Translations under genes and position numbers: made by a program
The notes under the pieces: model-generated
What the model saw: the letters and a program-made list of their open reading frames with translations, nothing else
Database searches by the model: none
Told to the model about the DNA's origin: nothing
Part shown: one piece after another, positions 8,691-17,064 of the stretch
How positions within the stretch are numbered: the stretch's first letter is position 1
Layout of the letters: the number at the start of each line of letters is the position of its first letter
Origin: Chitinophagales bacterium
GTDB taxonomy: Bacteria; Bacteroidota; Bacteroidia; Chitinophagales; UBA2359
Direction of reading: 5' to 3'
NCBI GenBank assembly: GCA_016787295.1
Contig: JAEUUX010000189.1
Location: 1-54,697 of the forward strand
DNA: 54,697 nt

Positions 8691-10607
8691 ATGCCAATAA
8701 AATATATGCCTTATGTTCCTAATACCGTAGAAGGGCAAGCCGTTTTAGACAATTTTATGCGCACGCGCCGCATCTTGCGCTACCGCGACAACTACAAAGT
8801 TTATGACCGCATACAGCGCGGAATGCCGCTTTATGAAGCCGAAAGCACCGAAATAATTGGTACCGAAAAATCCCAAAATTTGCTCATTCGCGGCGAATGC
8901 CTCTCCGCTTGCGCCTACCTCAAAAACAATAACATTCAAGTCGACCTCGTCTACATAGACCCGCCATTTGCAAGCGGTGCCGATTATGCCAAAAAAGTAT
9001 ATATCCGCCGCAACCCCCAACTCGCCGAAAAAATCGCACAAGCCGAACAAGAACTAAGCATAGACGAACTGCAAGCGTTCGAAGAAAAAATGTATGGTGA
9101 TATTTGGAACAAAGAAGACTACCTCAACTGGATGTACGAAAACCTTATGGCTATCAAAACTATCATGAGCGAAACAGCCTCTATATATGTCCACTTAGAC
9201 TGGCACATAGGGCATTATGTCAAAATTTTGCTCGACGAAGTTTTTGGCGAAGATAATTTTAGAAACGAAATTGTGTGGTGCTATCATGGACCTGGCAGTC
9301 CAGGAATGAAGCAGTTCAATAAAAAACATGATACCATATTTTGGTACACCATGTCTGATAATTGGATATTTAATGAAGACAACATAAGAATTGAATATAA
9401 AGATCCAAATCAATCATTAAGAAAAGCTTTTGATACAGGAGAGGGATGGACAGAAGAAGATATAGAACAAATGAGAGAGAAAGGAAAACTTCCTGAAGAT
9501 TGGTGGGAAATAGCCGTTGCCGCAAGGTTTAAAATAGACGAAATAAATAGAGTAGACTATGCTACAGAAAAACCCCAAAAGCTTCTTGAACGCATCATTA
9601 AGGCAAGCAGTAATGAAGGAACGATGGTAGCAGATTTTTTTGGCGGTAGTGGTGTGACAGCAAAAGTAGCAAACGATTTAGGCAGGCATTTCATTCATGC
9701 CGATGTGGGTATCAACAGTATCCAAACTGCCCGCGACCGCCTAAAAATCGCAGGTGCAAATTTTGAAATATTAGACATAAAAGACGGCGTTTCTTTGTTC
9801 CGAAATCCTGTGCAAACAATGGACAAATTGCATATACTTATCAAAGGTTTGCGCAACGAAGACGCTTTGGATAGCTTTTGGGAAGGCGCAATATATGACA
9901 GTAAATGGGGTTTGATGCCCGTATATCTGCCAAACCTACTAGATCACAGCACCAAAGTTTTAGATTTGGTGATGATGAACCGAATTATTAACGAAGCCTT
10001 GCCCGCATTGCCCGACGAAACAAAAAGGGTTATCGTCTATTATATAGACATAGATAATCGCGACAATATAGAAAAATTTATTAAGGAACAAGAAGTCGCT
10101 TTAATAGATATAGTATTGCGCGACCTCAAAGAAGTGTTGAGCGAAGCGGTTGTTGCCGATAATATCGTTTACAAAATAACTCCTACCAACAAGCAGTATA
10201 CTGTAGAAATTTTGCAATTTGTTAGCGACCGATTGAGGGAGAAAATAGACCAATATAACCAAAAAAAAGGTTTAAATCCCAACGATTATGCTCAAATGCA
10301 CAACACACCAGAGGAAACAGCAGAAAACGAAACGCCTAAACCTGCTCAACAGAAAAAGTTCCAATCTATCGAAATTAGCGAACACGGTTTAGAACTAATT
10401 GAGCTTATATCGATAGACTGCACTTCGGCAAGCGGCGTTTGGACGAGTGACTATGAAATTAAAATCGACAAAAATGGTTATTTGATAGATAATGGCAAAA
10501 AAACCAAAACTTTCTGGAATGGCAACTTTGTTTGTCCCCAAAAACCTTTGCGTCTGAAAGTTAGAAATATTGCAGGTGACGAAACAATTATTTCGCTTGT
10601 TGAGTGA
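8691..10607 (+). CDS. mod: type III DNA methyltransferase, Mod subunit (beta-class N6-adenine)
   Basis: The 638-residue protein has the circularly permuted beta-class order: catalytic motif IV DPPF at 90-93 (VYIDPPFASG) comes before the SAM-binding motif I FGGSG at 317-321. The region between holds the target recognition domain. Mod methylates adenine at the site it shares with Res and supplies specificity for cleavage. It starts 74 bases after res. Arginine codons change sharply inside the gene: ten of ten are CGC in 8760-9020, but AGA/AGG is used in about 9258-9570, the stretch that includes the recognition domain, before CGC returns. This points to replacement of the specificity region by recombination. 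The C-terminal third (after about 345) is less conserved. Confidence 0.9.
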   Translation: MPIKYMPYVPNTVEGQAVLDNFMRTRRILRYRDNYKVYDRIQRGMPLYEAESTEIIGTEKSQNLLIRGECLSACAYLKNNNIQVDLVYIDPPFASGADYAKKVYIRRNPQLAEKIAQAEQELSIDELQAFEEKMYGDIWNKEDYLNWMYENLMAIKTIMSETASIYVHLDWHIGHYVKILLDEVFGEDNFRNEIVWCYHGPGSPGMKQFNKKHDTIFWYTMSDNWIFNEDNIRIEYKDPNQSLRKAFDTGEGWTEEDIEQMREKGKLPEDWWEIAVAARFKIDEINRVDYATEKPQKLLERIIKASSNEGTMVADFFGGSGVTAKVANDLGRHFIHADVGINSIQTARDRLKIAGANFEILDIKDGVSLFRNPVQTMDKLHILIKGLRNEDALDSFWEGAIYDSKWGLMPVYLPNLLDHSTKVLDLVMMNRIINEALPALPDETKRVIVYYIDIDNRDNIEKFIKEQEVALIDIVLRDLKEVLSEAVVADNIVYKITPTNKQYTVEILQFVSDRLREKIDQYNQKKGLNPNDYAQMHNTPEETAENETPKPAQQKKFQSIEISEHGLELIELISIDCTSASGVWTSDYEIKIDKNGYLIDNGKKTKTFWNGNFVCPQKPLRLKVRNIAGDETIISLVE

Positions 10608-10638
10608 CGATAAAATGCAATTTCTCCCAATTTATCCG

Positions 10639-10646
10639 TAACTTTG
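10639..10646 (+). promoter_or_regulatory. Bacteroidota-type -7 box (TAACTTTG) for the arsenic genes
   Basis: TAACTTTGCA matches TAnnTTTG and lies 44 bases before the arsM start codon. No ArsR-type operator palindrome was evident between the box and the start. Confidence 0.5.
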
Positions 10647-10690
10647 CATCCAAAACACAATAAACCATTATCAATCCAAATATTTTTATT

Positions 10691-11527
10691 ATGGAAAACA
10701 CTATTGCTATCAAAGAATTAGTGAAACAAAAATACAGCGAAATTGCCTTGCAAGACAAAGCAAGCAACCAAGCATCTTGTTGTGGTTCGGGCTGTTGCTC
10801 GACCGAAGTATACAATATTATGAGTGACGACTACAGCACCTTAGACGGCTATCAACCCGATGCCGATTTGGGTTTGGGCTGTGGTTTGCCAACACAATTT
10901 GCCAAAATCAAACGCGGCAACACTGTTATCGACTTAGGAAGCGGTGCGGGCAACGATTGTTTTGTGGCACGCAACGAAACAGGCGAAGATGGTAGAGTCA
11001 TCGGCATAGACTTTACCCCTGCCATGCTCGAAAAAGCTCGCGCCAATGCACAAAAATTGGGTTTCTCGAACGTCGAATTTCGTCAAGGCGATATCGAAAA
11101 CATGCCTGTTTCTGACAATATGGCAGATGTGGTTGTGAGCAATTGCGTCCTCAATTTAGTACCTAACAAAGACCAAGTGTTCAAAGAAATTTTCCGTGTT
11201 CTCAAACAAGGCGGACATTTCAGTATTTCTGATGTGGTGCTGGTTGGCGAGTTGCCCGAAGCCTTGTGTAAAGATGCCGAAATGTATGCAGGTTGTGTGG
11301 CGGGTGCAATCCAAAAAGATGCCTACTTACAACTGATACAAGCCAACGGTTTTATGAATATGACCGTCCAAAAAGAAAAAGCCATTCATCTGCCCGACGA
11401 TATTTTGAAAAACTATCTAAACGAGGAAGCCTTGCAAAGTTTTAGGGCAGGCAATACAGGCATTTTTAGCGTTACAGTATATGCCGAAAAACCTAAAAGT
11501 TGCGGCTGTGCATCAGGTTGTTGTTAA
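10691..11527 (+). CDS. arsM: arsenite methyltransferase
   Basis: ArsM transfers methyl groups from S-adenosylmethionine to As(III), producing methylated and volatile arsenicals. The 278-residue protein has a Rossmann SAM site (DLGSGAGND near residues 81-89), the conserved Cys in SNCVLNL, and Cys-rich ends: C30, C31, C35, C36 near the N-terminus and C271, C273, C277, C278 at the C-terminus, as in many bacterial ArsM proteins. The arsenate reductase gene follows by 15 bases, so both are likely one operon closed by the hairpin at 11988-12033. No arsR or arsenite efflux gene is in the window. Confidence 0.92.
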   Translation: MENTIAIKELVKQKYSEIALQDKASNQASCCGSGCCSTEVYNIMSDDYSTLDGYQPDADLGLGCGLPTQFAKIKRGNTVIDLGSGAGNDCFVARNETGEDGRVIGIDFTPAMLEKARANAQKLGFSNVEFRQGDIENMPVSDNMADVVVSNCVLNLVPNKDQVFKEIFRVLKQGGHFSISDVVLVGELPEALCKDAEMYAGCVAGAIQKDAYLQLIQANGFMNMTVQKEKAIHLPDDILKNYLNEEALQSFRAGNTGIFSVTVYAEKPKSCGCASGCC

Positions 11528-11542
11528 ACATTGCAAGAAAGT

Positions 11543-11956
11543 ATGAAAAAAATTTTAGTGCTTTGTACAGGTAACAGTTGTCGAAGTCAGATAGCAGAAG
11601 CCTATTTGCGGCATTTTGCAGGCAACAACGCCCAAGTCTATAGCGCAGGTGTGGAGACACATGGGCTAAATCCACGAGCCGTTAGTGCAATGCAAGAAGA
11701 TGGTCTTGACATCAGTCATCACACATCTAATCACATAGACGAATACAAAGACATCAACTTTGACTATGTGATAACGGTTTGTGACCACGCTCAAGAACGC
11801 TGTCCTTTCTTTCCCGCGACCGCCCAACGTTTCCACCACAATTTTCCCGACCCAGCCAAGGCTACAGGCTCTGATGAAGCTATTGCCGAGCAATTTAGCA
11901 AGGTGCGCCAACAGATTAAAACCTATTGTCAAGAGTTTGTAACAAGCTATCTATAA
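11543..11956 (+). CDS. arsC: arsenate reductase, low-molecular-weight phosphatase type
   Basis: The product belongs to the thioredoxin-coupled ArsC/LMW-PTP family that reduces arsenate to arsenite. The N-terminus reads MKKILVLCTGNSCRSQ, giving the phosphate-binding loop with catalytic Cys8 and the C-x4-N-x-CRS pattern; the downstream aspartate is in FPDPAKATG. I chose ATG at 11543 rather than the TTG twelve bases earlier because family members begin directly with the hydrophobic first strand. That gives 137 residues, the usual size. It works with ArsM: reduction supplies the As(III) that ArsM methylates. Confidence 0.9.
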   Translation: MKKILVLCTGNSCRSQIAEAYLRHFAGNNAQVYSAGVETHGLNPRAVSAMQEDGLDISHHTSNHIDEYKDINFDYVITVCDHAQERCPFFPATAQRFHHNFPDPAKATGSDEAIAEQFSKVRQQIKTYCQEFVTSYL

Positions 11957-11987
11957 CACCCATGCTTTTCTTGTCCCTCCTCTCCCA

Positions 11988-12033
11988 CCCTGCTAACCGT
12001 ATGTAATCAAAACGGTTAGCAGGGTTTGTTTTG
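11988..12033 (+). terminator. terminator of arsM-arsC
   Basis: A perfect 13-bp inverted repeat (11988-12000 with 12012-12024, 11-nt loop) is followed by TTTGTTTTG. It starts 31 bases after the arsC stop codon. Confidence 0.8.
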
Positions 12034-12085
12034 TAAAAGTCCCATTGGCAAATTCACATTAACTTTGCATTACAAATTATTTCTC

Positions 12086-12123
12086 AAAAAAAGTACCGCC
12101 ACACCTCAAAAGGCATGGCGGTA
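12086..12123 (-). terminator. terminator of dnaK
   Basis: The minus strand forms a stem of TACCGCCA with TGGCGGTA (12116-12123 and 12094-12101) around a partly paired loop, then a run of seven T (12092-12086). It lies just after the dnaK stop at 12166. Confidence 0.75.
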
Positions 12124-12165
12124 TTTATGTATATGTAAAAGCTATGTGGTCACAACAGCTCAACA

Positions 12166-14073
12166 CTATTTATTTACTTCTTCAAATTCTGCATCTTGCA
12201 CAGTGCTACCGTCTTCTTGTGCTGTGCCGTTATTATTGGCATAGCCGTTATCATTTGTGTTAGCACCTGCTTGTTGTGCATTGTAGATATCTTGCGAAGC
12301 GGTCTGCCATGCACTATTCAATGCTTCTACTGCTGCATCAATACTGCCGACATCTTGGCTTGCGTGAACGTTTTTGAGCTTAGATAAAGCCTCTTCGATA
12401 GCTGAACGGTTGCTTGGAGACAATTTGTCGCCATATTCTTTCAACTGTCTTTCAGTTTGGAAAATAAGACTGTCGGCTTGGTTCAGTTTTTCTACTTTTT
12501 CGCGTGCCTGACGGTCGGTATCTTCATTGGCTTTGGCTTCATTTTTCATGCGTTCGATTTCGTCTTTCGACAAGCCCGTACCTGCTTCGATACGAATGTT
12601 TTGCTCTTTGCCCGTGCCTTTGTCACGTGCCGATACACTCAAAATACCGTTGGCATCGATATCAAAAGTAACTTCGATTTGTGGCGTACCACGCATAGCG
12701 GGCGGAATACCATCGAGGATAAAACGACCTAATGTGCGGTTGTCGCGCGCCATAGTACGTTCGCCTTGCAAAATATGGATTTCCACTGATGGCTGATTAT
12801 CGGAGGCAGTAGAATATACTTCTGATTTTTTGGTAGGGATAGTGGTATTGGCATCAATAAGGCGACTGAAAATGCCTCCCATTGTTTCGATACCCAATGA
12901 CAAAGGTGTTACATCGAGGAGCAACACATCTTTGACATCACCAGCAAGTATACCACCTTGCACGCCTGCTCCAATAGCTACTACTTCGTCGGGATTAACG
13001 CCGCGGTGCGGTTTGCGACCAAAGAAACGCTCTACCTCTTCTTGAATTTTGGGGATACGCGTCGAACCACCTACCAAAATAACTTCGTCGATGTCGTTGA
13101 TCGTATAACTTGCATCTTTGAGGGCTTGGCGACAAGGATCCAAAGAACGACGCACCAAATCATCGCACAATTGCTCAAATTTTGCGCGGCTTAGGCGCTT
13201 AACCAAGTGGCGCGGCACGCCATCGATAGCTGTAATATAGGGCAAGTTGATTTCGGTTTCGGTAGAGCCTGACAATTCAATTTTAGCTTTTTCGGCGGAC
13301 TCTTTCAAACGTTGCAAAGCCATAGGGTCTTTGCGAAGGTCAATAGACTCTTCTGCTTTAAATTCATCGGCTAACCAGTCAATAATTTTTTGGTCAAAAT
13401 CGTCACCGCCTAAGTGTGTGTCACCGTTGGTAGATTTTACTTCAAAAATACCGTCTCCAAGTTCCAAAATAGAAATATCAAATGTACCGCCGCCTAAGTC
13501 ATAAACGGCAATTTTTTGGTCTTTGTGTTTTTTGTCCAAACCGTATGCCAAAGCCGCTGCGGTGGGTTCGTTAACAATACGACGCACTTTCAAACCTGCG
13601 ATTTCGCCTGCCTCTTTGGTGGCTTGGCGTTGCGAGTCATTGAAATAGGCAGGCACAGTAATAACAGCTTCTGTTACTTCTTGTCCGAGATAATCTTCGG
13701 CAGTTTTTTTCATTTTTTGCAACACCATCGCCGAAATTTCTTGGGGTGTATACAAACGTCCATCAATATCAACGCGAACGGTATTGTTGTCACCTTTGAC
13801 AACTTTATATGCCATACGCGAAGCCTCGCCTACACTCTCATCATGGCGACGACCCATAAAACGTTTGATGGATTGAATGGTTTTTTGTGGATTAGTAATG
13901 GCTTGGCGTTTAGCAGAGTCGCCCACTTTGCGTTCGCCATTCGCTAAAAACGCTACAATAGATGGAGTGGTACGCTTACCTTCGCTGTTCGGAATTACGA
14001 CAGGTTCGTTGCCTTCCATTACAGATACGCAAGAGTTGGTTGTACCTAAGTCAATGCCAATTATTTTACTCAT
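12166..14073 (-). CDS. dnaK: molecular chaperone DnaK (Hsp70)
   Basis: DnaK is the ATP-dependent Hsp70 chaperone that works with DnaJ and GrpE on unfolded proteins in the cytoplasm. The 635-residue sequence is full length: phosphate-1 motif [12 protein letters not shown] at 4-15, [13 protein letters not shown] near 190, VGGSTRIPK near 335, and the substrate-binding beta domain and helical lid in the last 250 residues. The C-terminal tail is rich in Asn/Gln/Gly and ends in DAEFEEVNK, close to the usual EEVxD/K ending. dnaJ and grpE are not adjacent. I found no CIRCE palindrome and no clear TAnnTTTG box close to the start. Confidence 0.97.
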   Translation of the reverse strand: MSKIIGIDLGTTNSCVSVMEGNEPVVIPNSEGKRTTPSIVAFLANGERKVGDSAKRQAITNPQKTIQSIKRFMGRRHDESVGEASRMAYKVVKGDNNTVRVDIDGRLYTPQEISAMVLQKMKKTAEDYLGQEVTEAVITVPAYFNDSQRQATKEAGEIAGLKVRRIVNEPTAAALAYGLDKKHKDQKIAVYDLGGGTFDISILELGDGIFEVKSTNGDTHLGGDDFDQKIIDWLADEFKAEESIDLRKDPMALQRLKESAEKAKIELSGSTETEINLPYITAIDGVPRHLVKRLSRAKFEQLCDDLVRRSLDPCRQALKDASYTINDIDEVILVGGSTRIPKIQEEVERFFGRKPHRGVNPDEVVAIGAGVQGGILAGDVKDVLLLDVTPLSLGIETMGGIFSRLIDANTTIPTKKSEVYSTASDNQPSVEIHILQGERTMARDNRTLGRFILDGIPPAMRGTPQIEVTFDIDANGILSVSARDKGTGKEQNIRIEAGTGLSKDEIERMKNEAKANEDTDRQAREKVEKLNQADSLIFQTERQLKEYGDKLSPSNRSAIEEALSKLKNVHASQDVGSIDAAVEALNSAWQTASQDIYNAQQAGANTNDNGYANNNGTAQEDGSTVQDAEFEEVNK

Positions 14074-14254
14074 TTTTGTTTTATTTTCGTTATTGGGTGT
14101 TAAATTAATTACTACTCTTTATTCAATTCTTGTGCCAAGCTATTTTTTACTGCAATTTTGTCACATTTTTACCTAATTGACAGCCAAATACCTCAGCAAA
14201 TTGACACTATGACAGTCTTGAATTATTTCATAGACAGGCTATGACAGTCACAAA

Positions 14255-14282
14255 CTACAGTTTAGCCTCTGTAATACGAAAA
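14255..14282 (-). repeat. short copy of the P450 gene's 3' end (debris of a lost paralogue)
   Basis: These 28 bases match the last 28 bases of the cytochrome P450 gene (14591-14618) at 25 positions, including the stop codon. Read on the minus strand they encode FRITEAKL-stop, against FRITGIKL-stop in the intact gene. No further P450 similarity is seen upstream of it. The best reading is the tail of a deleted tandem copy. Two copies of CTATGACAGTC (14207-14217 and 14239-14249) lie next to it; I know no function for them. Confidence 0.55.
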
Positions 14283-14325
14283 CGGCACAAAAGGAATGAT
14301 AGTTATCTCAACATTTTTAAGGCAC

Positions 14326-14365
14326 AAAAAACGCCAAATTTGCAAAAAAAGTGCAAATTTGGCGT
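14326..14365 (-). terminator. intrinsic terminator downstream of the P450 region
   Basis: A perfect 14-bp inverted repeat (14331-14344 with 14352-14365, loop of 7) is followed on the minus strand by six T. It would end transcripts coming from the P450 gene or from the -7 box at 14520-14527. Confidence 0.75.
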
Positions 14366-14392
14366 GTATTAAGCATGGTATTCCGTTTTTGG

Positions 14393-14509
14393 CTACAATT
14401 CATTTAGTAATACACTGAGTTGCACAAAAACTTTTTGACCATCGCCATCAACAACATAGTGTGTTTCAGGTATTGTCCTGTTTTTGGGGTTATGAACGAA
14501 TACAAATGA
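14393..14509 (-). pseudogene. start-less fragment resembling a small antitoxin
   Basis: An open frame of 38 codons ends at a stop at 14393-14395 but has no ATG, GTG or TTG before its first conserved-looking residues. The central part reads IPETHYVVDGDGQKVFVQLS. This resembles the start of small Phd/YefM-like or related antitoxin proteins, which often open with a 'xxYVxDxxGxxxxVxL' strand pair. A -7-like box (14520-14527) lies just upstream and a terminator just downstream, so the piece could still be transcribed. No toxin gene is adjacent. The family guess is weak. Confidence 0.35.
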
Positions 14510-14519
14510 TTAAAACCTG

Positions 14520-14527
14520 CAAAGTTA
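14520..14527 (-). promoter_or_regulatory. Bacteroidota-type -7 box (TAACTTTG)
   Basis: The minus strand reads TAACTTTGC, matching TAnnTTTG. Transcription from here would run through the 14393-14509 fragment and stop at 14326-14365, giving an RNA of about 190 bases, or continue to dnaK with a leader of about 440 bases. Confidence 0.4.
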
Positions 14528-14590
14528 TGCCCAAAATCCCTACATTTTTCAGAAATTTTAGCCTTAAAACACCAATACGCCATCTTCGTT

Positions 14591-15934
14591 CTACAGTTTA
14601 ATCCCTGTAATACGAAAATGAATGCCGTCTCTGGGTTTCAAGGTCACTTGTGGCAGCGGTTCGGGTTGTTGTGTCACCAATTCCATGCTCACATGTTGAG
14701 CAATAAGGCGATTAATAACCAACATTTCGGTCAGCGCAAAATTATTACCCACACAAATCCGCGGACCTCCGCCGAAAGGCAAAAACACAAATCGGTTGTC
14801 TCCTTTTTGGTCAAAAGTATTGAAACGGTCAGGCATAAAATCGTGAGGCTTTTCCCAATACTTGGGGTGACGGTGCAAGCCATAGATGTTTACCAAACAA
14901 TTGGTGCCGCGCGGAATATCAAAACCACCCATAGTATCAACGGTTTGGCTTTCGCGGCTGATGAGGTAGGCAGCAGGGTAAAGGCGCAGCGTTTCGTAGA
15001 TGACATTGGTAGCATATTTCAGTTGCGGAATGTGTTCGGGCTGTAGCATAGTGCTGGGTGGAGCGATTTGTTGGTATTCGTCCGCCAGACATTGAGCGGC
15101 ATCAGGGTGTTGGTGCAACAAAAACCAAGTCCACGACAAAGTATTGACTGTAGTTTCGTGTCCTGCCAAAAAAATCGTCATTAACTCGTCGCGCAACTGC
15201 AAAGCTGACATACTTTCGCCCGTTTCTTCGTCGCGAGCATTCAACAACATATTCAAAAGGTCGTTATCTTGGGTTGGGCTTGCCATGCGTTGACGAATGA
15301 TACCATATACAATAGCGTCTAAGGTGCGAATATAGTAGCGCATTTGGAGCATTTGTGGCGTAGGCAACCATTTGGGCAATTTGATAACCGAATTAATGCG
15401 TTTGATTGCCATTTCGTTGAGTTTGTTTACATTATTATATACAGTAGCGATTTGTTCGTCCGAAATGGCAGTTCCAAACATAGCACGACAAACGATATTA
15501 ATGGTTAATTGTGCCATTTCGCGCGTAAAATCTATAGTTTTGCCGATTTGGTTTTCCCATTTTTGTAGCTGTTCCATGGTTAAATCGTGGAACAACTGCA
15601 TGAGACCTTTTATTTTGTCGCGATGAAAAGCAGGCGCTACCAAGCGTCTTTGCCGCTTCCAGAAATCACCTTCGCTGGTGATTAAGCCGTTGCCAAGCAG
15701 CAACTTTAAGGTATCATACGCCAAACCTTTGTGATACATTTGGTAGTTTTCTTGCAAAACTTGTTTAATATATTCTGGCTTGTGCAATATATATATGCGC
15801 CGATTCAGCAAATTAAACCAAGCAATGTCAGGGTGTTCTTGTGGCAACTCTCCCAGACTTTTAATAGTTTGACTACGATTCAACAATACAGCAGCTTTTA
15901 TTTTATGTTCGCTCGGTGGATTGGTATGCGGCAT
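14591..15934 (-). CDS. cytochrome P450
   Basis: The 447-residue haem monooxygenase has the three hallmark motifs: oxygen-activation helix AGHETT at 257-262, ExxR at 314-317 (ETLR), and the haem-binding loop FGGGPRICVG with the thiolate ligand Cys394. The lack of an N-terminal membrane segment suggests a soluble protein that needs separate ferredoxin or reductase partners, none of which are encoded nearby. The overall pattern (KGLAYDTLKLLLGNGLITSEG, WKRQRRLVAPAFH) resembles the CYP102/CYP4-like fatty-acid hydroxylase side of the family, but the substrate cannot be assigned. It is flanked by a TACTTTTG box upstream and a terminator 225 bases downstream. Confidence 0.93.
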   Translation of the reverse strand: MPHTNPPSEHKIKAAVLLNRSQTIKSLGELPQEHPDIAWFNLLNRRIYILHKPEYIKQVLQENYQMYHKGLAYDTLKLLLGNGLITSEGDFWKRQRRLVAPAFHRDKIKGLMQLFHDLTMEQLQKWENQIGKTIDFTREMAQLTINIVCRAMFGTAISDEQIATVYNNVNKLNEMAIKRINSVIKLPKWLPTPQMLQMRYYIRTLDAIVYGIIRQRMASPTQDNDLLNMLLNARDEETGESMSALQLRDELMTIFLAGHETTVNTLSWTWFLLHQHPDAAQCLADEYQQIAPPSTMLQPEHIPQLKYATNVIYETLRLYPAAYLISRESQTVDTMGGFDIPRGTNCLVNIYGLHRHPKYWEKPHDFMPDRFNTFDQKGDNRFVFLPFGGGPRICVGNNFALTEMLVINRLIAQHVSMELVTQQPEPLPQVTLKPRDGIHFRITGIKL

Positions 15935-15996
15935 GGTAAATATAATTTATTATGTTTGAAATTTGGAACTGCAAGTAAATTGTTGTTTTTGAAGTG

Positions 15997-16004
15997 CAAA
16001 AGTA
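15997..16004 (-). promoter_or_regulatory. -7-like box (TACTTTTG) for the P450 gene
   Basis: The minus strand reads TACTTTTGCA, matching TAnnTTTG, 63 bases before the P450 start. No -33 TTG at the usual distance. Confidence 0.4.
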
Positions 16005-16051
16005 GCGTTTTTTATGGTGTAATGGTATTAGTGTGTTAGTTTTATTTTGGT

Positions 16052-16987
16052 CTACTGACTTTTTTTATTTAAAGTTGCTGCCAAATCGTCTAATTTTTCT
16101 TTGGGAATATAAATAGCGTTATATTTACATCTTTCATGGTTTTTGAACAAAATTTCTAAACCATATCCTCCTGTTCTGCCAACCGAGTGAATCGTTACAC
16201 GCCTTATTTGTTCGAGAGGTATAATTTTTTTGTAAGTCCAAAGCAGATTATTGCGAATAATCAAATGATGTGTCGATAATTCAAAATAATAACTATTGTA
16301 TATTGCTAATAATAAATTTGTCAGCAACAAAAAACCTACTATTATTTCACTATTTGGCATAAAATGATTATTTAATGTGCTTGCTAATACTATTAATAAA
16401 ATTAGGTGTACATAAAAAAAGAGAGTTGTGAACGGATGATGTCTATAAGTTTTCTTTATATCCAGCATAGTATCTTCTGTACTAACAAAAATATTTTGTT
16501 TTTCGGGAAGAACAGGCTGTAAAGAATAAATACCTTCTTTTCGATTTTTTTCTATTTGTTCTAAATAAGTTACTAAGGCGACTCCATTGCTATATTCATC
16601 TGTATATACTTCCAAACGTTCTATTTTTTTAGTATTTGGAGATTGTAGAAATATTGCAGTGGTATTATTTCCCTGTTTCGTGTTTCCCCAAAAGAAATAA
16701 TACCTATCATTGTCGTACAAACGTATTTCTGTAATGGTTTCAAAAGATATTTTTCGTTGGTTGAGCAATAAATACTTGTCATAAATAACCACTTTGTATA
16801 TTGTTTGCAAATTTCTAAAAATACTATAAAATGCTCCTCCTGTTAAAGTTAATAGCAAAAAACCTATGGCTTCTTTTTCTTTTGTGATTATGGCAAAGGG
16901 CAAAGAAATGCTAACTGCAAACAAAAATGGTATCCAAAAAGAAGTGTTTATTTTTGCTTTACTTTCAAATAATGGTGTTTCAGGCAT
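16052..16987 (-). CDS. membrane protein of unknown function with PH-like domain, copy 1
   Basis: The 311-residue protein has two pairs of hydrophobic segments (about residues 18-58 and 190-228). Each pair is followed by a strand-rich soluble part: YKVVIYDKYLLLNQRKISFE (about 64-83), and YYFELSTHHLIIRNNLLWTY (about 230-249) with IIPLEQIRRVTIH after it. The second part follows the pattern of bacterial PH-like (bPH) domains, in which a hydrophobic hairpin precedes a small beta barrel. The protein is about 60 percent identical by eye to the next gene upstream (17065-17997), and the last 80 residues are nearly the same, so this is a tandem duplication. Role unknown; membrane location is clear. Confidence 0.7.
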   Translation of the reverse strand: MPETPLFESKAKINTSFWIPFLFAVSISLPFAIITKEKEAIGFLLLTLTGGAFYSIFRNLQTIYKVVIYDKYLLLNQRKISFETITEIRLYDNDRYYFFWGNTKQGNNTTAIFLQSPNTKKIERLEVYTDEYSNGVALVTYLEQIEKNRKEGIYSLQPVLPEKQNIFVSTEDTMLDIKKTYRHHPFTTLFFYVHLILLIVLASTLNNHFMPNSEIIVGFLLLTNLLLAIYNSYYFELSTHHLIIRNNLLWTYKKIIPLEQIRRVTIHSVGRTGGYGLEILFKNHERCKYNAIYIPKEKLDDLAATLNKKSQ

Positions 16988-17064
16988 TGAATTGATTATT
17001 TTTTGAATTACATGGCTTTTGCTAACTAATAAAAATACTATTTTTTATTTTGGGGATTTATCGA

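Noticed and set aside
11531-11542. TTG start for arsC
   Set aside because: The ATG at 11543 gives the usual family N-terminus; the extra four residues have no support.
12060-12067. TAACTTTG box on the plus strand after arsC
   Set aside because: It points towards the end of dnaK with no plus-strand gene behind it, so it is probably a chance match or makes only a very short RNA.
14121-14140. Sigma-54-like box (TTGGCAC-N5-TTGAA on the minus strand) upstream of dnaK
   Set aside because: The -12 part lacks the GC dinucleotide, and sigma-54 control of dnaK would be unusual; the match is weak enough to be chance.
12196-14176. Several plus-strand frames opposite dnaK
   Set aside because: They are frames opposite the highly conserved dnaK coding sequence and share no family features.
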